From positions 9,017,409-9,081,408 of the forward strand of contig OY741277.1 in assembly GCA_963514095.1 (NCBI GenBank): 64,000 nucleotides of DNA, given 5' to 3'. This document shows, piece by piece, positions 1 through 12,600 of this stretch. This DNA comes from Eutrigla gurnardus (lineage: Eukaryota; Chordata; Actinopteri; Perciformes; Triglidae). The translations under genes were made by a program, and so were the position numbers. A model generated the notes under the pieces. The model was not told the origin of the DNA. It worked only from the letters and a program-made list of their open reading frames with translations, and did not search any database. Position 1 is the first letter of the stretch; the number at the start of each line of letters is the position of its first letter.

Positions 1-1688
1 CAATGTACACTCATTACATGCATAGTGTAAACTTCTGAAAGCCCTGCTTTTGTTTGCAAACTCTCACACACTTTAAACCACATCGCGTGCTCGTCCACTA
101 AGGAGTTAGTCGAAAGCCCGGACCTCCATGCATTGATTTATGATGCCAAGGAACACTGACCATCGACCATGATGACAAACGACATTGACATACAAAAAGT
201 ATTTACAGAAAAGAATCCCTCAGCGTTCCTCACAGATCTCATTGTTTCCATATTTGCTGAGTGGAACTGAGATTGAAATCCGTGCCTTTTTGGATGCTGA
301 GGTAATTTTGAAGTGGGGAAAGTGTCACCTGTCAAATACAGGAATTGGGAACGCCTGCAAAAGATTCCACTGACTGGAAAACCAAGAGGCTTGTCCATCG
401 TAAAGTCCCAGTTAGCCTGACAGTCTGTGGACACTGTAAACTCCGTCACAACCAGTCCAGTGCAGCTACAAGCCTGTGAACAAAGAAGCTGTCTCCCCCT
501 TTCTCCCTCTGGATTGTCAGGAGAGAGTACAGCTTGTAGGTTGAGTCAAACAGTTATTTCTGAAAAAAAAAGGTGGGGAGCACATCGCATGGCTGACTCA
601 TCATAATTTGGAGGTAAAATGAATCCTCCTTCTTCCACATGAGGAGCGATAGAAAGCCGAGTGAGAAGGAGAGAGAAGGGTAAAGGCGGAAACGCTAGGA
701 AGTGGACATTAGGCTTGATTGAGACGCGTGGCAGATGGAGAATCACCTAGCGCGTCAGAGCACATCCTCACAGTTGGCCAGGCTGTCTCTCAAAACTCTC
801 CAAATAGTCTAAAGTCGACCTGTTGGAGTTACTGAGTCGTCACACTACATGTTGTAGCCCAGGAGCAATGGGCCTGCAAAGGTGTCTCCTTTCCTCTCTC
901 TGCGGGACTTGTTAGCGGTGCTATTTTGGAACCTTCATTCTTGCTGCAAAACCCCTTGAAGTACACATACTTTTTACAAAAATGTGATTCTTGTTGAAAA
1001 GTATTCCAAGGGAAGTTGTTGGATTTTACATGTAAAACAGCCAAATGTGTTAATAGCAGCTAGTGCATTAGTGGTACTAGCATGCTGGGCTACACTTGTT
1101 TTATACTCATGTTAGAACAACGTTCTTCTTTGTTTGATGTTATTGTTTTCTCTAGAATATTCTTTACTTTTTGTACATACATGTACATTGAGATGAGAGT
1201 TGATGTGAATGTCTTGTCTAATGAATGTAAACATCTCTTTAAAAAGAAAATAAAAAAGTCTGCATTACATTGCGTCAGACACTGATACGTCATTTTCCAG
1301 ATAATGGGAAAGCCAATGCAGAAACTTTTTTTCTATAATGAGACTCAAAAGGTCACAGCACATGCAAGCCCTTCACATGCAAACAAGACAGATAAAAGAC
1401 CACAGATCATTTATTGAAAAATTAATTGGCAAACAGTCTAACAAGACACCCCTTTTTGTGACATTAAAGCATGAAAATAATTAAAATGTGAAAAGCATTT
1501 TTTTTTTTTTTTTTGCAGTTGTTCTGAGGTTTGGGCTGGATGATTTGGTAAACACTGACATTTTCTTGCACATCAGTGAGATTCTGGCAATAAGATCACA
1601 TGAGGAGGTTCACCTAGCATTATCTCCATCTTCAGGCTTCAAATTGCATTCATGTCATCCAGAGCTTGGACCAATCAGAATCCTTTGA
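1..1688. other. Intergenic, no feature recognised
   Basis: Unique-looking sequence 3' of irx4. Small open frames here have no recognisable family similarity or gene structure. Only short A/T homopolymers (for example the T run near 1499-1514) are visible. Confidence 0.5.
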
Positions 1689-2345
1689 GGAGCTACAGGC
1701 GTGGTTTTGAAATGTGTGAGACGACACAGAGGCGACTGTTTGTTGAAAGCAAAGATGGCGGCTGTTGTAATAACATCGGTTCTATCAGAACTGGAGAGTA
1801 TGTCCTCCTTGAACAAAGAGGAAAGAATGGCGCTGAATGTTTTTCCTTGATTGAAAAGATGTTTAATTCTCTCCTCTTCATTTCTTTTTTAAAGCGTCGC
1901 CATTTTCCAAACAGTCTGCAATGAAGGTTTCTCTACGATGGCGTATTAGGGCCACTGTAGGAAAACATTTTTTTTTTGCTAAAAGTCGCAGATTTGCTAC
2001 ATCATTACGATGCTAACATCTAACATCTTTGCTCGCTAACTTCCCATGAATGTCGCATTTATGTTTCTAATTAATACATCACAACGTGTGACAATGCTTT
2101 GTTAAGGTCCTTAGGGTGATGGCTGTTGTGCATCATTGTTTTTTTTTTTTTATATGGGCCAAATTGTCATCTTATGGGTGTCTATTGATCGGGTGGTTGA
2201 GCTAAGATGCTAGCAGTAACTTTCACTTGTTGTCATAGCAACGGAAAACATCCGGTCAAGCAACGTGTTTACTTCCTCTATGACGTCTATAATAAAGTCG
2301 CAGATTTGCTACTATATTATAGAGGTCATAGAGGAAGTAAGTTGC
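1689..2345. mobile_element. Degraded non-autonomous repeat (MITE-like, related to copies at 28.6 and 57 kb)
   Basis: The block 1689-1940 (GTGTGAGACGACACAGAGG, CAAAGATGGCGGC) recurs in diverged form at about 56987-57215. The following block (GCGTATTAGGGCCACTGTAGG, AAAGTCGCAGATTTGCTAC, TTCCCATGAATGT, ATATGGGCCAAATTGTCATC) recurs in the left half of the fold-back element near 28670-29050. No ORF of a transposase is present. Family not assigned. Confidence 0.75.
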
Positions 2346-3672
2346 GGTTATGGTTGATAAATGGTAACGGACATAAATTTTGAGGGAAGATAATCGATAT
2401 GATTATAGTTGATGGGCTGGACGATTGACATGTATTCTTTCAATGAAACAGGGCTATGCTGTACACACCCGTACTGCAGCCCAATAGGCTGCAGTTGTGT
2501 GTTTTAGGAGGACAGGCATGCTGAAAACAAAAACGTTGGCCGGATCTCATTTCAACTTGCGTAAAAGCAAACGGTTAAACCACTGGCACCAGTGAGGCAA
2601 CTCATTTGCATCAGAGCACAAGATCAGACAACCACCAGCAATAACACCCGGAGCCATTATGGCAGGCCTTAATTCATGTCAATACTCTGTATGACTTGGC
2701 ACATTTGTATAATTAAGTTAAGCTGTGTTGATTTTGGTTTTTATTTCAGATGCAGTATTGTTTTGCGGACGCTCTCTGGCACATCTTGTGTTTCCAATTA
2801 CATTTTGCAAGGAAACATAACTGCAGTCTGTATTATGTTCCCTGCCAATGTTTTTTTTTTTTTTTTTTTTTTCAGGAGGAGCCAAATTTATGTTCCGCAC
2901 CCAACTTGGGAGGTAAAGTTAAAGTAAACATTTCATTTATTTTTCGTGTTACCTCCTGTTACAAATTAATGATGACCTTAGAGCGACGACAATTGATATT
3001 TTTACAATAACTGATTTATCATTCTGACTTCACAGTGCTTCACACTGACTTTGGCAACGTTATTGTTTTGGTTCGCTCTCATTGCTCTTCAGCCACTTAC
3101 AGCCACAGCAGGCAGATGATTTCATTGAAAACTCAATGTTCACTACATGCTCAGCAACAAACGGCAGATAGACATTGTTAGATGTTAACAATATTTGCTA
3201 TGTCAACTCAAAAGGTGAAAATGGGTCAATGTTATGTTCACAACTTAAGTCCGTTGCCCCAGAGAGCAGAAAAAAAATCAGTTGTTGTGCTGTGAGTTAC
3301 AGTATGTAAATATAACTACAACAAATTGAATTGGTTGTCAGTGAACATTTTGTCATTTCCTGCAGTATATGAACACAATGTTATAATAAAGATTGTATCA
3401 GAAAAGAAAAGACGTGCAGATTGCACTTTGTTCACATTTTGTTATAAAAAGTTGCTCATCCTACTACAACAAATTTCACAATGCTATTACATTTAAAGTC
3501 ACAGCACACATGCTCAGTGACAAGTGCACTGTAAACAAAACATCATGTTGATATGATCCACAAACAGGTTTGCTTTCAAGTTTAAGTTTGTGCCTCTTAA
3601 CTTTTTGTGGAGGGCCATACACAATGGAGCTGCAACAAATTACTAAGTGATTTTTTCCCCAGGAGATTCATT

Positions 3673-3673
<1 letters not shown>
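2346..3673. other. Intergenic, no gene
   Basis: AT-rich sequence with T homopolymers (2851-2871). No coding exon, RNA gene or clear repeat family recognised. Confidence 0.45.

Positions 3674-3759
<86 letters not shown>
3674..3759. repeat. (CA)43 microsatellite
   Basis: Uninterrupted CA dinucleotides, followed directly by about four AT units (to 3767). Confidence 0.99.
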
Positions 3760-3767
<8 letters not shown>

Positions 3768-5199
3768 CTGGAAACCTTTTACTTCCAGACAAACCTGAGG
3801 GCCTCATTTGTATGTTTTGTTGGACCTCCCGAACACAATGGAAAATGGAAGCAAAGGTCAGTGTTAAGTCTCCCCTGGCTTTTGTTCTTTTAAACAACAA
3901 TATTGTATTGATCTGCCCTGAATGATAAACACAAATGTGTTGGTAAAACACAGTCTCTTTTGACCTTTAGCAATTACTTCTACATGGCTTTAGCAGTACT
4001 GTAGATGAAAAAAAAAATGTCCAACTCATTTTCTTTCTTTCTTTTTTTGTTCTTATTTCTGTGTATAGCTATACATACATCTTTCTCAAACAGCTGGCTT
4101 ACATAACAATATATTTTAAGTTAAATTGCACAGATGCTGCTTTTTACAATGTAATCACAGTGAACACATCATTGTTACAACATGTTGTGACATTGCTCTC
4201 TTCTCTTAGGGCCGCTAGATTTGGCTCAGCAATAGTTACGGCTTCATCCACATGGGGACACCATTATATCAGATAAAGACATTTACATATGTTTTTCAAC
4301 TTTCATTATCTGCGGCTTAGTGTTTCACCAAACCACATATTCATCAAGTACTCCAATGAGACTGATTTGAACAGAGAACAGATTTGTTTGTTTGTTTATT
4401 TCTTTTTATTTCTAGGAATGAGAGTTACTGACTGTAATATCATATATATATGGGGTTTTTAGGGACAAATATTTAAAAACGTCACCTGTCAAGAATCAAA
4501 CAAACAATCCACATTGTATTAAATGCTTCCTGCAATTATAACAGTGCAACATTTTGTTGCAACAAATATTTTCATCAGGCATGATCAAAAATATGATTTA
4601 TAAATACATTTAAAAAAAATCACAATTCAGCCTTGTAATAACCAGACAGCAACTCAGATGCCTCCTTATAGAATCTCAGTTATCTGGCGGTGAGCTTAAC
4701 TGGGTCTAAGTTGCCTGACAGAGTTGACGTGTGCTGTGATGTCCCATGATTAGACCCTCTTGGCCTTTCCTCTGACTTTAAGTGGGTGTAACATTACAAT
4801 CCTGTGGTACTACAAATACTAGTAGGCATAGGAAGTTCAACAAGTAAGCCAAACTAAGAAGCAAATGTAACTTGGAGTGCTTTTATAAGCTGTTAATAAC
4901 ATTGTATTGCGTTTTAATCCATTAAAGTAGAAGTTTATAATGTCACAAAAAAGTTCTTGGTGTGGAAGGCATTTTTCTATTCAACGTTCACACGCAAAGT
5001 CAAACTGAGACGGGTGAGATGCTGAAAAGCGATGCCCCTCAGGCTAAACCCTCTTGACCTATGAAAGGGCTGCAGGGAGGCGATGATAGAGGCCTGATAG
5101 AGGCCAGTCACTGGGGCCTGAAGGCACATCCTGGACATGTCTTTTTGGCAGCAGGGCTCTGAACACTGCCACAATACACACACAACATTACACATGCAT

Positions 5200-5200
<1 letters not shown>
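3768..5200. other. Intergenic, no gene
   Basis: AT-rich unique sequence with no recognised element or exon. Confidence 0.45.

Positions 5201-5279
<79 letters not shown>
5201..5279. repeat. (CA)39 microsatellite
   Basis: Uninterrupted CA dinucleotides preceded by a short degenerate CA segment from about 5176. Confidence 0.99.
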
Positions 5280-5280
<1 letters not shown>

Positions 5281-5570
5281 ATAGCACCATGCAGTTGGAG
5301 GAAGAAGAGGCACTTAGGGGTAAATATTCTACACCCCGACCATCCTTTGTGGTCATTACTGGAGCCACAAAATCCAGATTTGAACTTTACTGCGTGGAAA
5401 GTGCTCTACTGTGGTCTTCTCTTCCCTTCTCAGACTCTATAAACTCCTCTTTACGTTCTGTATTATTCTGAATTATATCAATATATTAATTTGCGAAGTT
5501 CAGCCATGCCAAGAATTCACATAACTGACATTTAGATGTAATTTAATCCTCAGAAAAATACATTTTTTGT

Positions 5571-5584
5571 GGGGGGGGGGGGGG
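5571..5584. repeat. Poly-G run (14 G)
   Basis: Fourteen consecutive G on the plus strand. Confidence 0.95.
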
Positions 5585-5734
5585 AATTATATGAATACAC
5601 ACCCACGGGCTGTTTTCTATATTGTAGCTGCAAATTTAGATTTTCTAATAATGTGCCCTATTTTAATTGGAATGAAAGGCCATTCCATTGATTCTTGAAA
5701 GAAGGTGTTCAGGCCAGAACAGCATGCCTTCAGC

Positions 5735-5735
<1 letters not shown>

Positions 5736-5792
<57 letters not shown>
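5736..5792. repeat. (TG)28 microsatellite
   Basis: Uninterrupted TG run, opposite in polarity to the CA run at 5201-5279. Confidence 0.98.
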
Positions 5793-5795
<3 letters not shown>

Positions 5796-5954
5796 TGGTC
5801 TCTCTACACTGCTCTTTGTGTGAGGTCATGCTTCATATTTTCATTTAAGCTTTGATCACATTACTGCTATTCTCACCATATTAATGTTAGTCAATGAATA
5901 GATTAAATATTCAATTAAGCCTGATGTGTGTGTGCATGTGTGGGTCTAAGTGTA

Positions 5955-5977
5955 TGTGTGTGTGTGTGTGTGTGTGT
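5955..5977. repeat. Short (TG)n tract
   Basis: About 11 TG units, with looser TG-rich sequence from about 5925. Confidence 0.9.
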
Positions 5978-6577
5978 AATGATGTGTAAATATATTTATG
6001 ACTCAGGGTCACAGTGGTATTAACCTGACCCAGACTCTCTCTCTCTGGGGATGCCCCGTGCTGCTGATTGTTCTGTCTTTCAGTCAGCTTTTGTGGGCCC
6101 TCAACTATAAACACAGCATGCATGTTTGACATGATGCTTGTTTAAGGGGGAGAAAGAAGTTCAGGACGTGTTCCATAACTTTTCGGATGTCATTTGAGAA
6201 AAGAAAAGAAAGAAAAACCTTATCTTGCAACTATCCCGTCTACACGGATGGACGTTTTCGTTTTTTTTCTTGAGAATGTGACATTTGCATGAATCCCCTG
6301 ACTCAGAATACCTCACAGGAGGAGTGCATACTTACGTGCTGCTTTTACCAAGCTGGGAAGGTATCGAGTTAAATGTCCCATCAGTCAGGCATATGCCATA
6401 GGCCTACATCTTATTCAAGTTTTAAACCTCTAATTGGTAACGTTTAAAAGGCGTTTAAGTGTGCCCTTTCTTTTCCCTTTTCTCATTTCCCATTTAATGT
6501 GTTGTGTCAAAGTCTATTACCTCAGTTGGACGTTTCTGTCCCTTAAGTTGAAGGGGGGGGCTAGAGAGGGATAGAGT

Positions 6578-6581
<4 letters not shown>

Positions 6582-6640
<59 letters not shown>
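6582..6640. repeat. (GA)n microsatellite
   Basis: About 29 GA units followed by seven G. A (CT)39 tract of opposite polarity lies about 340 bp away at 6982-7059. Confidence 0.98.
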
Positions 6641-6647
<7 letters not shown>

Positions 6648-6659
6648 AGAAGCCATCAG

Positions 6660-6977
6660 CTGAGGTTTGCCAGGTCGATAAAGCTTTTAGATTTGGAGAT
6701 GTTTTCAGGGGGAGCCCATTTCCTGCGGCTAAGAGTTGTTAATGGAGCTTAAGGAATTATCTTATGACTCTCGGTTTGAGAGCAGTTTATTTCAGCCCGG
6801 ACCCGGCTCCTGTGTCGGAGTGGCTGAATATGCTGCTGTCAAACCCGCTTAATGAAAAGTAACGCACCGCTGATTACAGTTTTATTTGCCCTGTATGTAA
6901 AAAGCCCCTGTTAATTTACCATCTCGCTCCCTCTGTGTGTTCGTATTTGCCACGGCTGAATGATTTAGTTATAGCTG

Positions 6978-6980
<3 letters not shown>
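6660..6980. promoter_or_regulatory. Possible conserved regulatory block in the irx4 3' flank
   Basis: Non-repetitive sequence between two dinucleotide tracts, with homeodomain-type cores (GATTACAG, TTAATTTACC) and balanced composition resembling vertebrate conserved non-coding elements. Conservation cannot be tested here, so this is inference. Confidence 0.25.

Positions 6981-6981
<1 letters not shown>

Positions 6982-7059
<78 letters not shown>
6982..7059. repeat. (CT)39 microsatellite
   Basis: Pure CT run. A polypyrimidine tract that can pair with the GA tract at 6582-6640. Confidence 0.99.
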
Positions 7060-7061
<2 letters not shown>

Positions 7062-7139
7062 TTCTACACACGACGTCTCTCTCCCAGGATCTGCCCCCTC
7101 TCTCCTACTTCGTCTTACTCCGTGTCTCTTTCTCTCTAA

Positions 7140-7260
7140 TGCAAAGCCACTTGGTTCGGAGGTCTAATAAAATCGTTCTTCATGCTAAATTAATTAAACG
7201 TCGGGGCTATATTGTATTATCAGTGGGGCCTTTAACTCTGGTCTATTTTTTTCTATGAGA
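7140..7260. promoter_or_regulatory. Possible conserved regulatory block
   Basis: Contains TCTAATAAAATCG, CTAAATTAATTAAACG and TTGTATTATCAG, a dense set of ATTA/TAAT homeodomain-type cores in otherwise unique sequence. Inferred from composition only. Confidence 0.25.
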
Positions 7261-7593
7261 AAATTAACACATGTAGGCTAATAAACATGCCTATATTAAG
7301 TGAAATCCCAATAAAACTATCCATTATATAACTTATAAATGAGTGCCTATATGAATGCACCTGTCAGATACATTTTTTTTTCCTTGAGGGAATGTCTTTG
7401 CTCCGATGTATTTTTGCGGTCAGGTCAACTTTGCTTTAGAAATGCTGCAGGCGAGGTTTTCCGAGGTAAAAAGCAAATACAAGCATACATCCCGACTCCG
7501 ATTTATAGAAAATCCCTTTTGTCCACTATAGCACTTTCTTCCATGAGGGGGGATCTTTTCCCATTAAAATTCATCACAGACGCGCACCCCCTT

Positions 7594-7624
7594 CCTCCCT
7601 CCCTCCCTCCCTCCCTCCCTCTCT
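7594..7624. repeat. (CCCT)n tract
   Basis: About seven imperfect CCTC/CCCT units. Confidence 0.9.
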
Positions 7625-7859
7625 CGCAGGACAGACAGAGTCCCCCGAGAGCTCCACTTTCGCCATTACTGTCAAGTACCCTTGACTCCTTTCTTTTTGC
7701 CCTTTTATCTACAACAACTAATTCGAGTTCCTTTGCCCTTTTCACTTTTAGACGACGTGAGTGCCTCCCTTGCAAAGCCCCTTCACTTTTCCAGAGGAGG
7801 AATCAGCATCCACGGCGGTTTTCTGCGGGGCCCCGGTCTCTGGGAAATTGAGGGGTTAG

Positions 7860-8360
7860 TGTCAAAACGAAAACTCCTCTCTTCAAATGATTTCGCAGGG
7901 GCCTCCGCTTTTTGAACCCATTAACGGGCGTATAGCGAATAACTTACCCTTTTGACAGCTGCATCATGGACGGTGTTGAGATGTTTCGATAATATTATCA
8001 GAGAGCAGCGAGGGGAAATCAATAGTCTGACATGAAATATGACTGTGAACATCCCAATTACAGCCTGTTTAGACGGAATTAATGAGGCAGATCTTAGATA
8101 CTGATATTGTTCTGTCTTGAGGGTTTGAGCTGCCTCGTTTTTTCGCCGTCACGAAACGAGAATGGGTGTTTTTTTCCTGTAAAATACCACATGGTGGGAG
8201 ATGTTCGATTGCGCCTGTTTTAATGGGAATTAATTGAAACGACAGCACTACTTTATTTGGCAGTGGTCCCCGGTGTTCTGCCGCGGAGTCGCACCCTCGT
8301 AAAGGAACATGCAATAAAACAGAGGATGAATAAAAATATCGAGGCCCAACACGGATTAGA
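7860..8360. promoter_or_regulatory. Possible conserved block downstream of irx4
   Basis: Unique sequence just beyond the likely 3' UTR with GGAATTAATGAGG and GGGAATTAATTGAAACG elements. The GGAATTAAT word occurs twice (about 8076 and 8227), which is suggestive of homeodomain sites. It may also be part of an extended 3' UTR. Conservation untested. Confidence 0.3.
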
Positions 8361-8420
8361 GCCCCCATATCAGCACCATGGACAGCAACTCAACCAAGCG
8401 CTCCTCAGAAACCGACTTAT

Positions 8421-8896
8421 TTTATTTCCAGTGAACAAAGTTGAGACGCTCTCATCCACCTCCTAAGAGAGCTGTGCATTTGTGAGACTTTTCTTTTTTT
8501 TATTTTCTTTTTTTTTTTTAAATAGTGATACTCAACTGCTTAGACCTAAATAATATTCAATTACATTTGCATGCGCATAGTAAATAAAAGTCAAAAAGAA
8601 ACATCGTGTAAACCTTAGGCCTACCCCCCCTCCCCCGCCCCTCCCAAGATGTAAACTTTCAGTTACACATTTCAATAAGTTCTGTGCGTGCGTTAAATCA
8701 AATAAGCCAAACCGATCGAATATTTTACTCGTGTAACGCCATTGGAACAGTTTATAGCTACCGTTGCTTAAAAAAAACAAAAAATCAAACGTAATGAGGG
8801 AATTATGGAGACGAAATATACTTTTTTTTCCCCCTTTCGACTTTCAGTCAGTCACAAGTCTCTCTCTTTTGGCAATTAAAGGGTCATTTGGTTTCG
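8421..8896 (-). other. irx4: Likely irx4 3' UTR
   Basis: From the stop codon downward on the minus strand, the first AATAAA is the complement of 8499-8504, about 0.4 kb past the stop. A second is the complement of 8421-8426. The first sits in an A-rich stretch on the minus strand, which makes the true cleavage site hard to call. No coding signal is present. Confidence 0.45.
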
Positions 8897-9606
8897 TTAG
8901 GAGCAGAACAGTTTGTTGATAGTTTTTGGGAAACTCATGGCACTGTCTTTGGAGGAGTCATGGTGCTGCTGCAAGGCCGCCGCGCTCCTCTCAGCCTCCA
9001 GCATGTCGCCTTTGGTGTTCGTGGTCCAAGAGACGGTGGTGTTGGTCAGGGCCTGGCTCAAAGTGCTGTGCCTGAACAAGGGGTCGTGGAAAACCCCGTC
9101 CACCCAGTTTCTCAGGGTCGTGACCGGCGAGTCCTGCCTGTTGTCCAGGCCGGTCACGGGTGAGGTAGCGGCGGGGGACGGGGTGAGGGAGGAGGAGGGC
9201 GGCGGCTGGCACCTCAGCATACAGGACGGGTACTCAGTCTGGTTCAGGGACGTCGCAGTCTGTGCCAAAGACCAGATGCGCGGCTTGCCGTCTAACAGCT
9301 GGTGGCCTTGCTGCTGCTGGTTATAACACACTTTAGCCGCCTGTCTGTTGTCCGGCTGGAAATCCTCCGGGTTCGTTTTGAGGCAGCTTTTACTCAAGTC
9401 CTGCTCCCCTCCCAGAGAAACGGGGATGGAGATTTTCAGAGACGCGTCCTTGATGAGGTGCTCGGCGGGGCAGTCGCCCGTCGTCGTCATGTGTGTGTTC
9501 ATGTGGTATCGGTGCTTCAGCTCGCACTCCGAGCTCTCGGACTCCAGCGTGTCGAAATCGTCCAGGTCGCTCAGCTGGAGATCCTTATCAGGCCGACTTC
9601 TGGTCT
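8897..9606 (-). CDS. irx4: irx4 coding exon 5 (C-terminal half) and stop
   Basis: Encodes residues 240-474 after completing Glu239 (acceptor CCCAG|AGACC). It carries [14 protein letters not shown], a short Gln run, [19 protein letters not shown], and [19 protein letters not shown], all diagnostic for IRX4. It ends KLFCS then TAA (8899-8897), close to the KPFCA end of human IRX4. This GC-rich exon also gives long open frames on the plus strand, which are antisense shadows. Confidence 0.97.
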
Positions 9607-12600
9607 CTGGGAGAAAACAAGGAGAGGACAGAAAGGAGACGACAGTCACGTCAGAGGAAGATATGGTGGCATCTGATCGGATAATACAGGTCATTCGCCA
9701 ATCAGGCGCTGAACTTAAAAATACAGATTAGCCTATTAGACGTTAGAGAAGGAATTCATGTTAAAAGCCTGACACTGGTAAAATATACAAACTATGTCGG
9801 ACAGCATACTGTATATAGTTCAGATAACTAAACTAGGTTCCACTTTACATGATCATTGGTCCTATCAACCATAGGAACATATACCTGTAGCCATTAAAAA
9901 GACACAAAAGTAGTTTTAGTGACTTCATCCTGCACCGTATTCCTGTGTGAAACTCACTGAGGCCTCCGAAGCTTCACGTTTGTTAAAATGTGAATAAATA
10001 CATGGTAGAATAAAAATCTGCTTGACGTTACAATTTGTAAAAGGCCTCATTGTCCTTTGTTCCTTTTTGTGCGTGTGATACAGTAATAACAATAACATTA
10101 TAACACACATACTATTCTTGTTAAAATATGTATTAGAAAATAATATGTGAGGATAGGTTTTCCTGAACCTCATTAATACATTCCATCAAATCTTATTAAA
10201 ATGTATATTTTCAACAACAACAAAAAATGAGACAACATCCCAGACAAACAAAAATAGGCTCTGGTAACAGTGGACTTTACACAGTGATCTGATCATAGTT
10301 GCTGTTCTTGAAAGTTGCTAAAGCTGTCCATTTATACATGCTCTCGTTTCAAACTACTGTCATAAATAATACAGAACGCTTCCCAAAGTGCCACTGCATG
10401 ATGCTAATCACATCAATAACAGAACATTTTCTTTCATGCAGATGTCGTTATGAAACAAAAGCCAGCTTTTAATATACTGCCAAACAATTCAACAGAAAAC
10501 GTTTTATTTTGTCTTTATTACTGCAGAGCAATACGACGTTAGTGACACTAACCATCCTCATTGTTCTCGCTTTTTATCTGCTCCTCCTGAGACCCATCTT
10601 CGTCCTCGTCATATCTCTTCTCCTCTGAGCCCTTGTTTCTGGGCGGCCACGTCATCTTGTTCTCCTTCTTGAGCCTCCGCCTGGCGTTGGCGAACCAGGT
10701 GGACACCTGCGTCAGGGTCATCTTGGTGATGATGGCCAGCATGATCTTCTCCCCTTTAGTCGGGTACGGGTTCTTCCTGTGCTCCTGCAGCCAGGCCTTC
10801 AGGGTGCTGGTCGTCTCACGTGTGGCGTTCTTCCGCCTCGTTCCCCCGTCCATGGAACCGTATCTGTTAACGAGGAGAACACAACATAATGATAATGAGT
10901 AGGTAAATAGAATATGCGATGCTTGTTGCATCACACTTTCTAATGTGTTGCCCTCGTTCATTTCCCCGAAAAACCATGACAGAGCCATCTGCTTCTTGTG
11001 ATCTTGAAATTATGCATAGCGTGCTCAATAAGCCTGCCAGTCCCACTGATAAACCTGTGTGCCTCTATCTTCACATTAAGGCCTGGAAAAGTAAAAGTAG
11101 ATAAAAGTAATCCTAAACACATGTCACTTAAATATATGAGGGAGTATGTATTGTACATCCCTTGGGGAAACTGTAAAATTAATATTTCCAGTACATTTGT
11201 CTCATATAATTGTATATAAGTATTGGAAGACCATGTGTACTGCACAGTAATTCCTCTAAAGCCCTCCAACAATCCTTCTTCAGCACCGACTCTGGCATCC
11301 AAAGTACGCCTGCTATCAGCATGGAAATATGCGACATCTTCTCCCAAGTGTTTAGACTACACGCATACATATTTTCTAATATCAGTGCACCTGCCCATTA
11401 AAATCCCTTCTCAGCGCAGCATCCGCCTGTTTCTCCTCCCACAAATATCAAACCATAAACCTGCATTTAAAATGCACAGCGTTGATTTTCAGTTAGCGGT
11501 GAGCTGTAAAAGTCCTCTCGGGGGAGGCTTTTATGGGGCCTTTATTGCTCCGTATAGCTTAGTGCAGGTCAAGCACAGCTGAGGGAATCGTGAGGAGAGG
11601 AGCGCTGCACCTTTTCCATACCCCCGCGTTGTTTCCCCGCAGATAAAACAGACTGTAAAATTGCTTTATTGAGTGTAGTGATGAGCCCTCAGGTAAAAGG
11701 CAGGCACATAGTGCTACCGCTGTAGGCCTGCTTGTTTTACCGAGTGCCGAGTGACTTTTAGGCCTTTCGCTGTTTTGCACTTCATACTGAATTCAGAGCC
11801 ATTGTGGTTTTGGTACACGGCTAATCAATTTGACACTTTGCTGATGAATTAACGCATATTACCGTGAGTAAGTGCAAGAGCAGGTGCTCTTACACAAGTC
11901 TGTTCACGTTGGCATCTTTAAAGTTTCTGGTTCTGTTCAAAGAGCACGCCGGCCACAGGTATCAGTTATCATTCACTCCCTTCATTTTCACTCTATCGCA
12001 GACTTAATTTGGATGTCACGTCATTATTGGAAAGACCTTTCAACATGGCAGGCATGCTCTTCACAACACCAGAAAAAAAGGCCTCATGTCTTTTCTGAAA
12101 GGGGCACGAGTGGAGCCCATCACCCCATCAGGAAAGAAATGTGTCATGAGATGAAGGTGATGACCCAGTGTTGCTGGACGTGATGAGAATGGCCCTGACC
12201 TCTCAGGGATGATTGATTTAACACTGGAGGGAAACTCACCCTAAAGTAGTGCAGGATACTTTGAGAGATACCTGCATTTTAACCATGTTTAAGCTGCTTA
12301 AAGCAGTTGACATAAGCCTGCAAGCCGGTGTGACAATGAACTCAAACTGTACAGATCAAGATAAGTCCTGATGTCACTGGAACTGGACATTGTATTAGAC
12401 TACACTTCAGTTATTCAAAGTGGCCTGATGTTTGTATTGATAATCAAACTTCTAACATTAAAGAATCAATAGAAATGACATTATAAGAGAAACAACATAC
12501 CTGTCATATTGATATTGTCCCAACGTAGGATCGTAAGGATAGTAGGCTGTTGCCTGGGTTATTCCCGCATGCGCAGAAGCTGTGGCATCCTTAGAATCAA

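Noticed and set aside
3607..3951. Open frames rich in His-Thr or Cys-Val repeats at each CA/GT tract (also near 5.2, 23.4, 34.5, 46.3, 50.7, 61.8 and 63.5 kb)
   Set aside because: They are translations of dinucleotide microsatellites with no gene structure.
7339..7851. 170-codon plus-strand open frame beyond the irx4 3' end
   Set aside because: Includes a CCCT tandem repeat and low-complexity Ser/Pro; no family similarity.
8888..9731. Plus-strand open frames of 91-137 codons
   Set aside because: Antisense shadows of GC-rich irx4 exon 5. The minus-strand frame carries the clear IRX4 motifs.
10864..10988. Extension of the homeobox open frame upstream to a Met at 10988
   Set aside because: This part is intron 3. 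The acceptor at 10864/10863 joins in frame with exon 3, and the extension has no Irx similarity.
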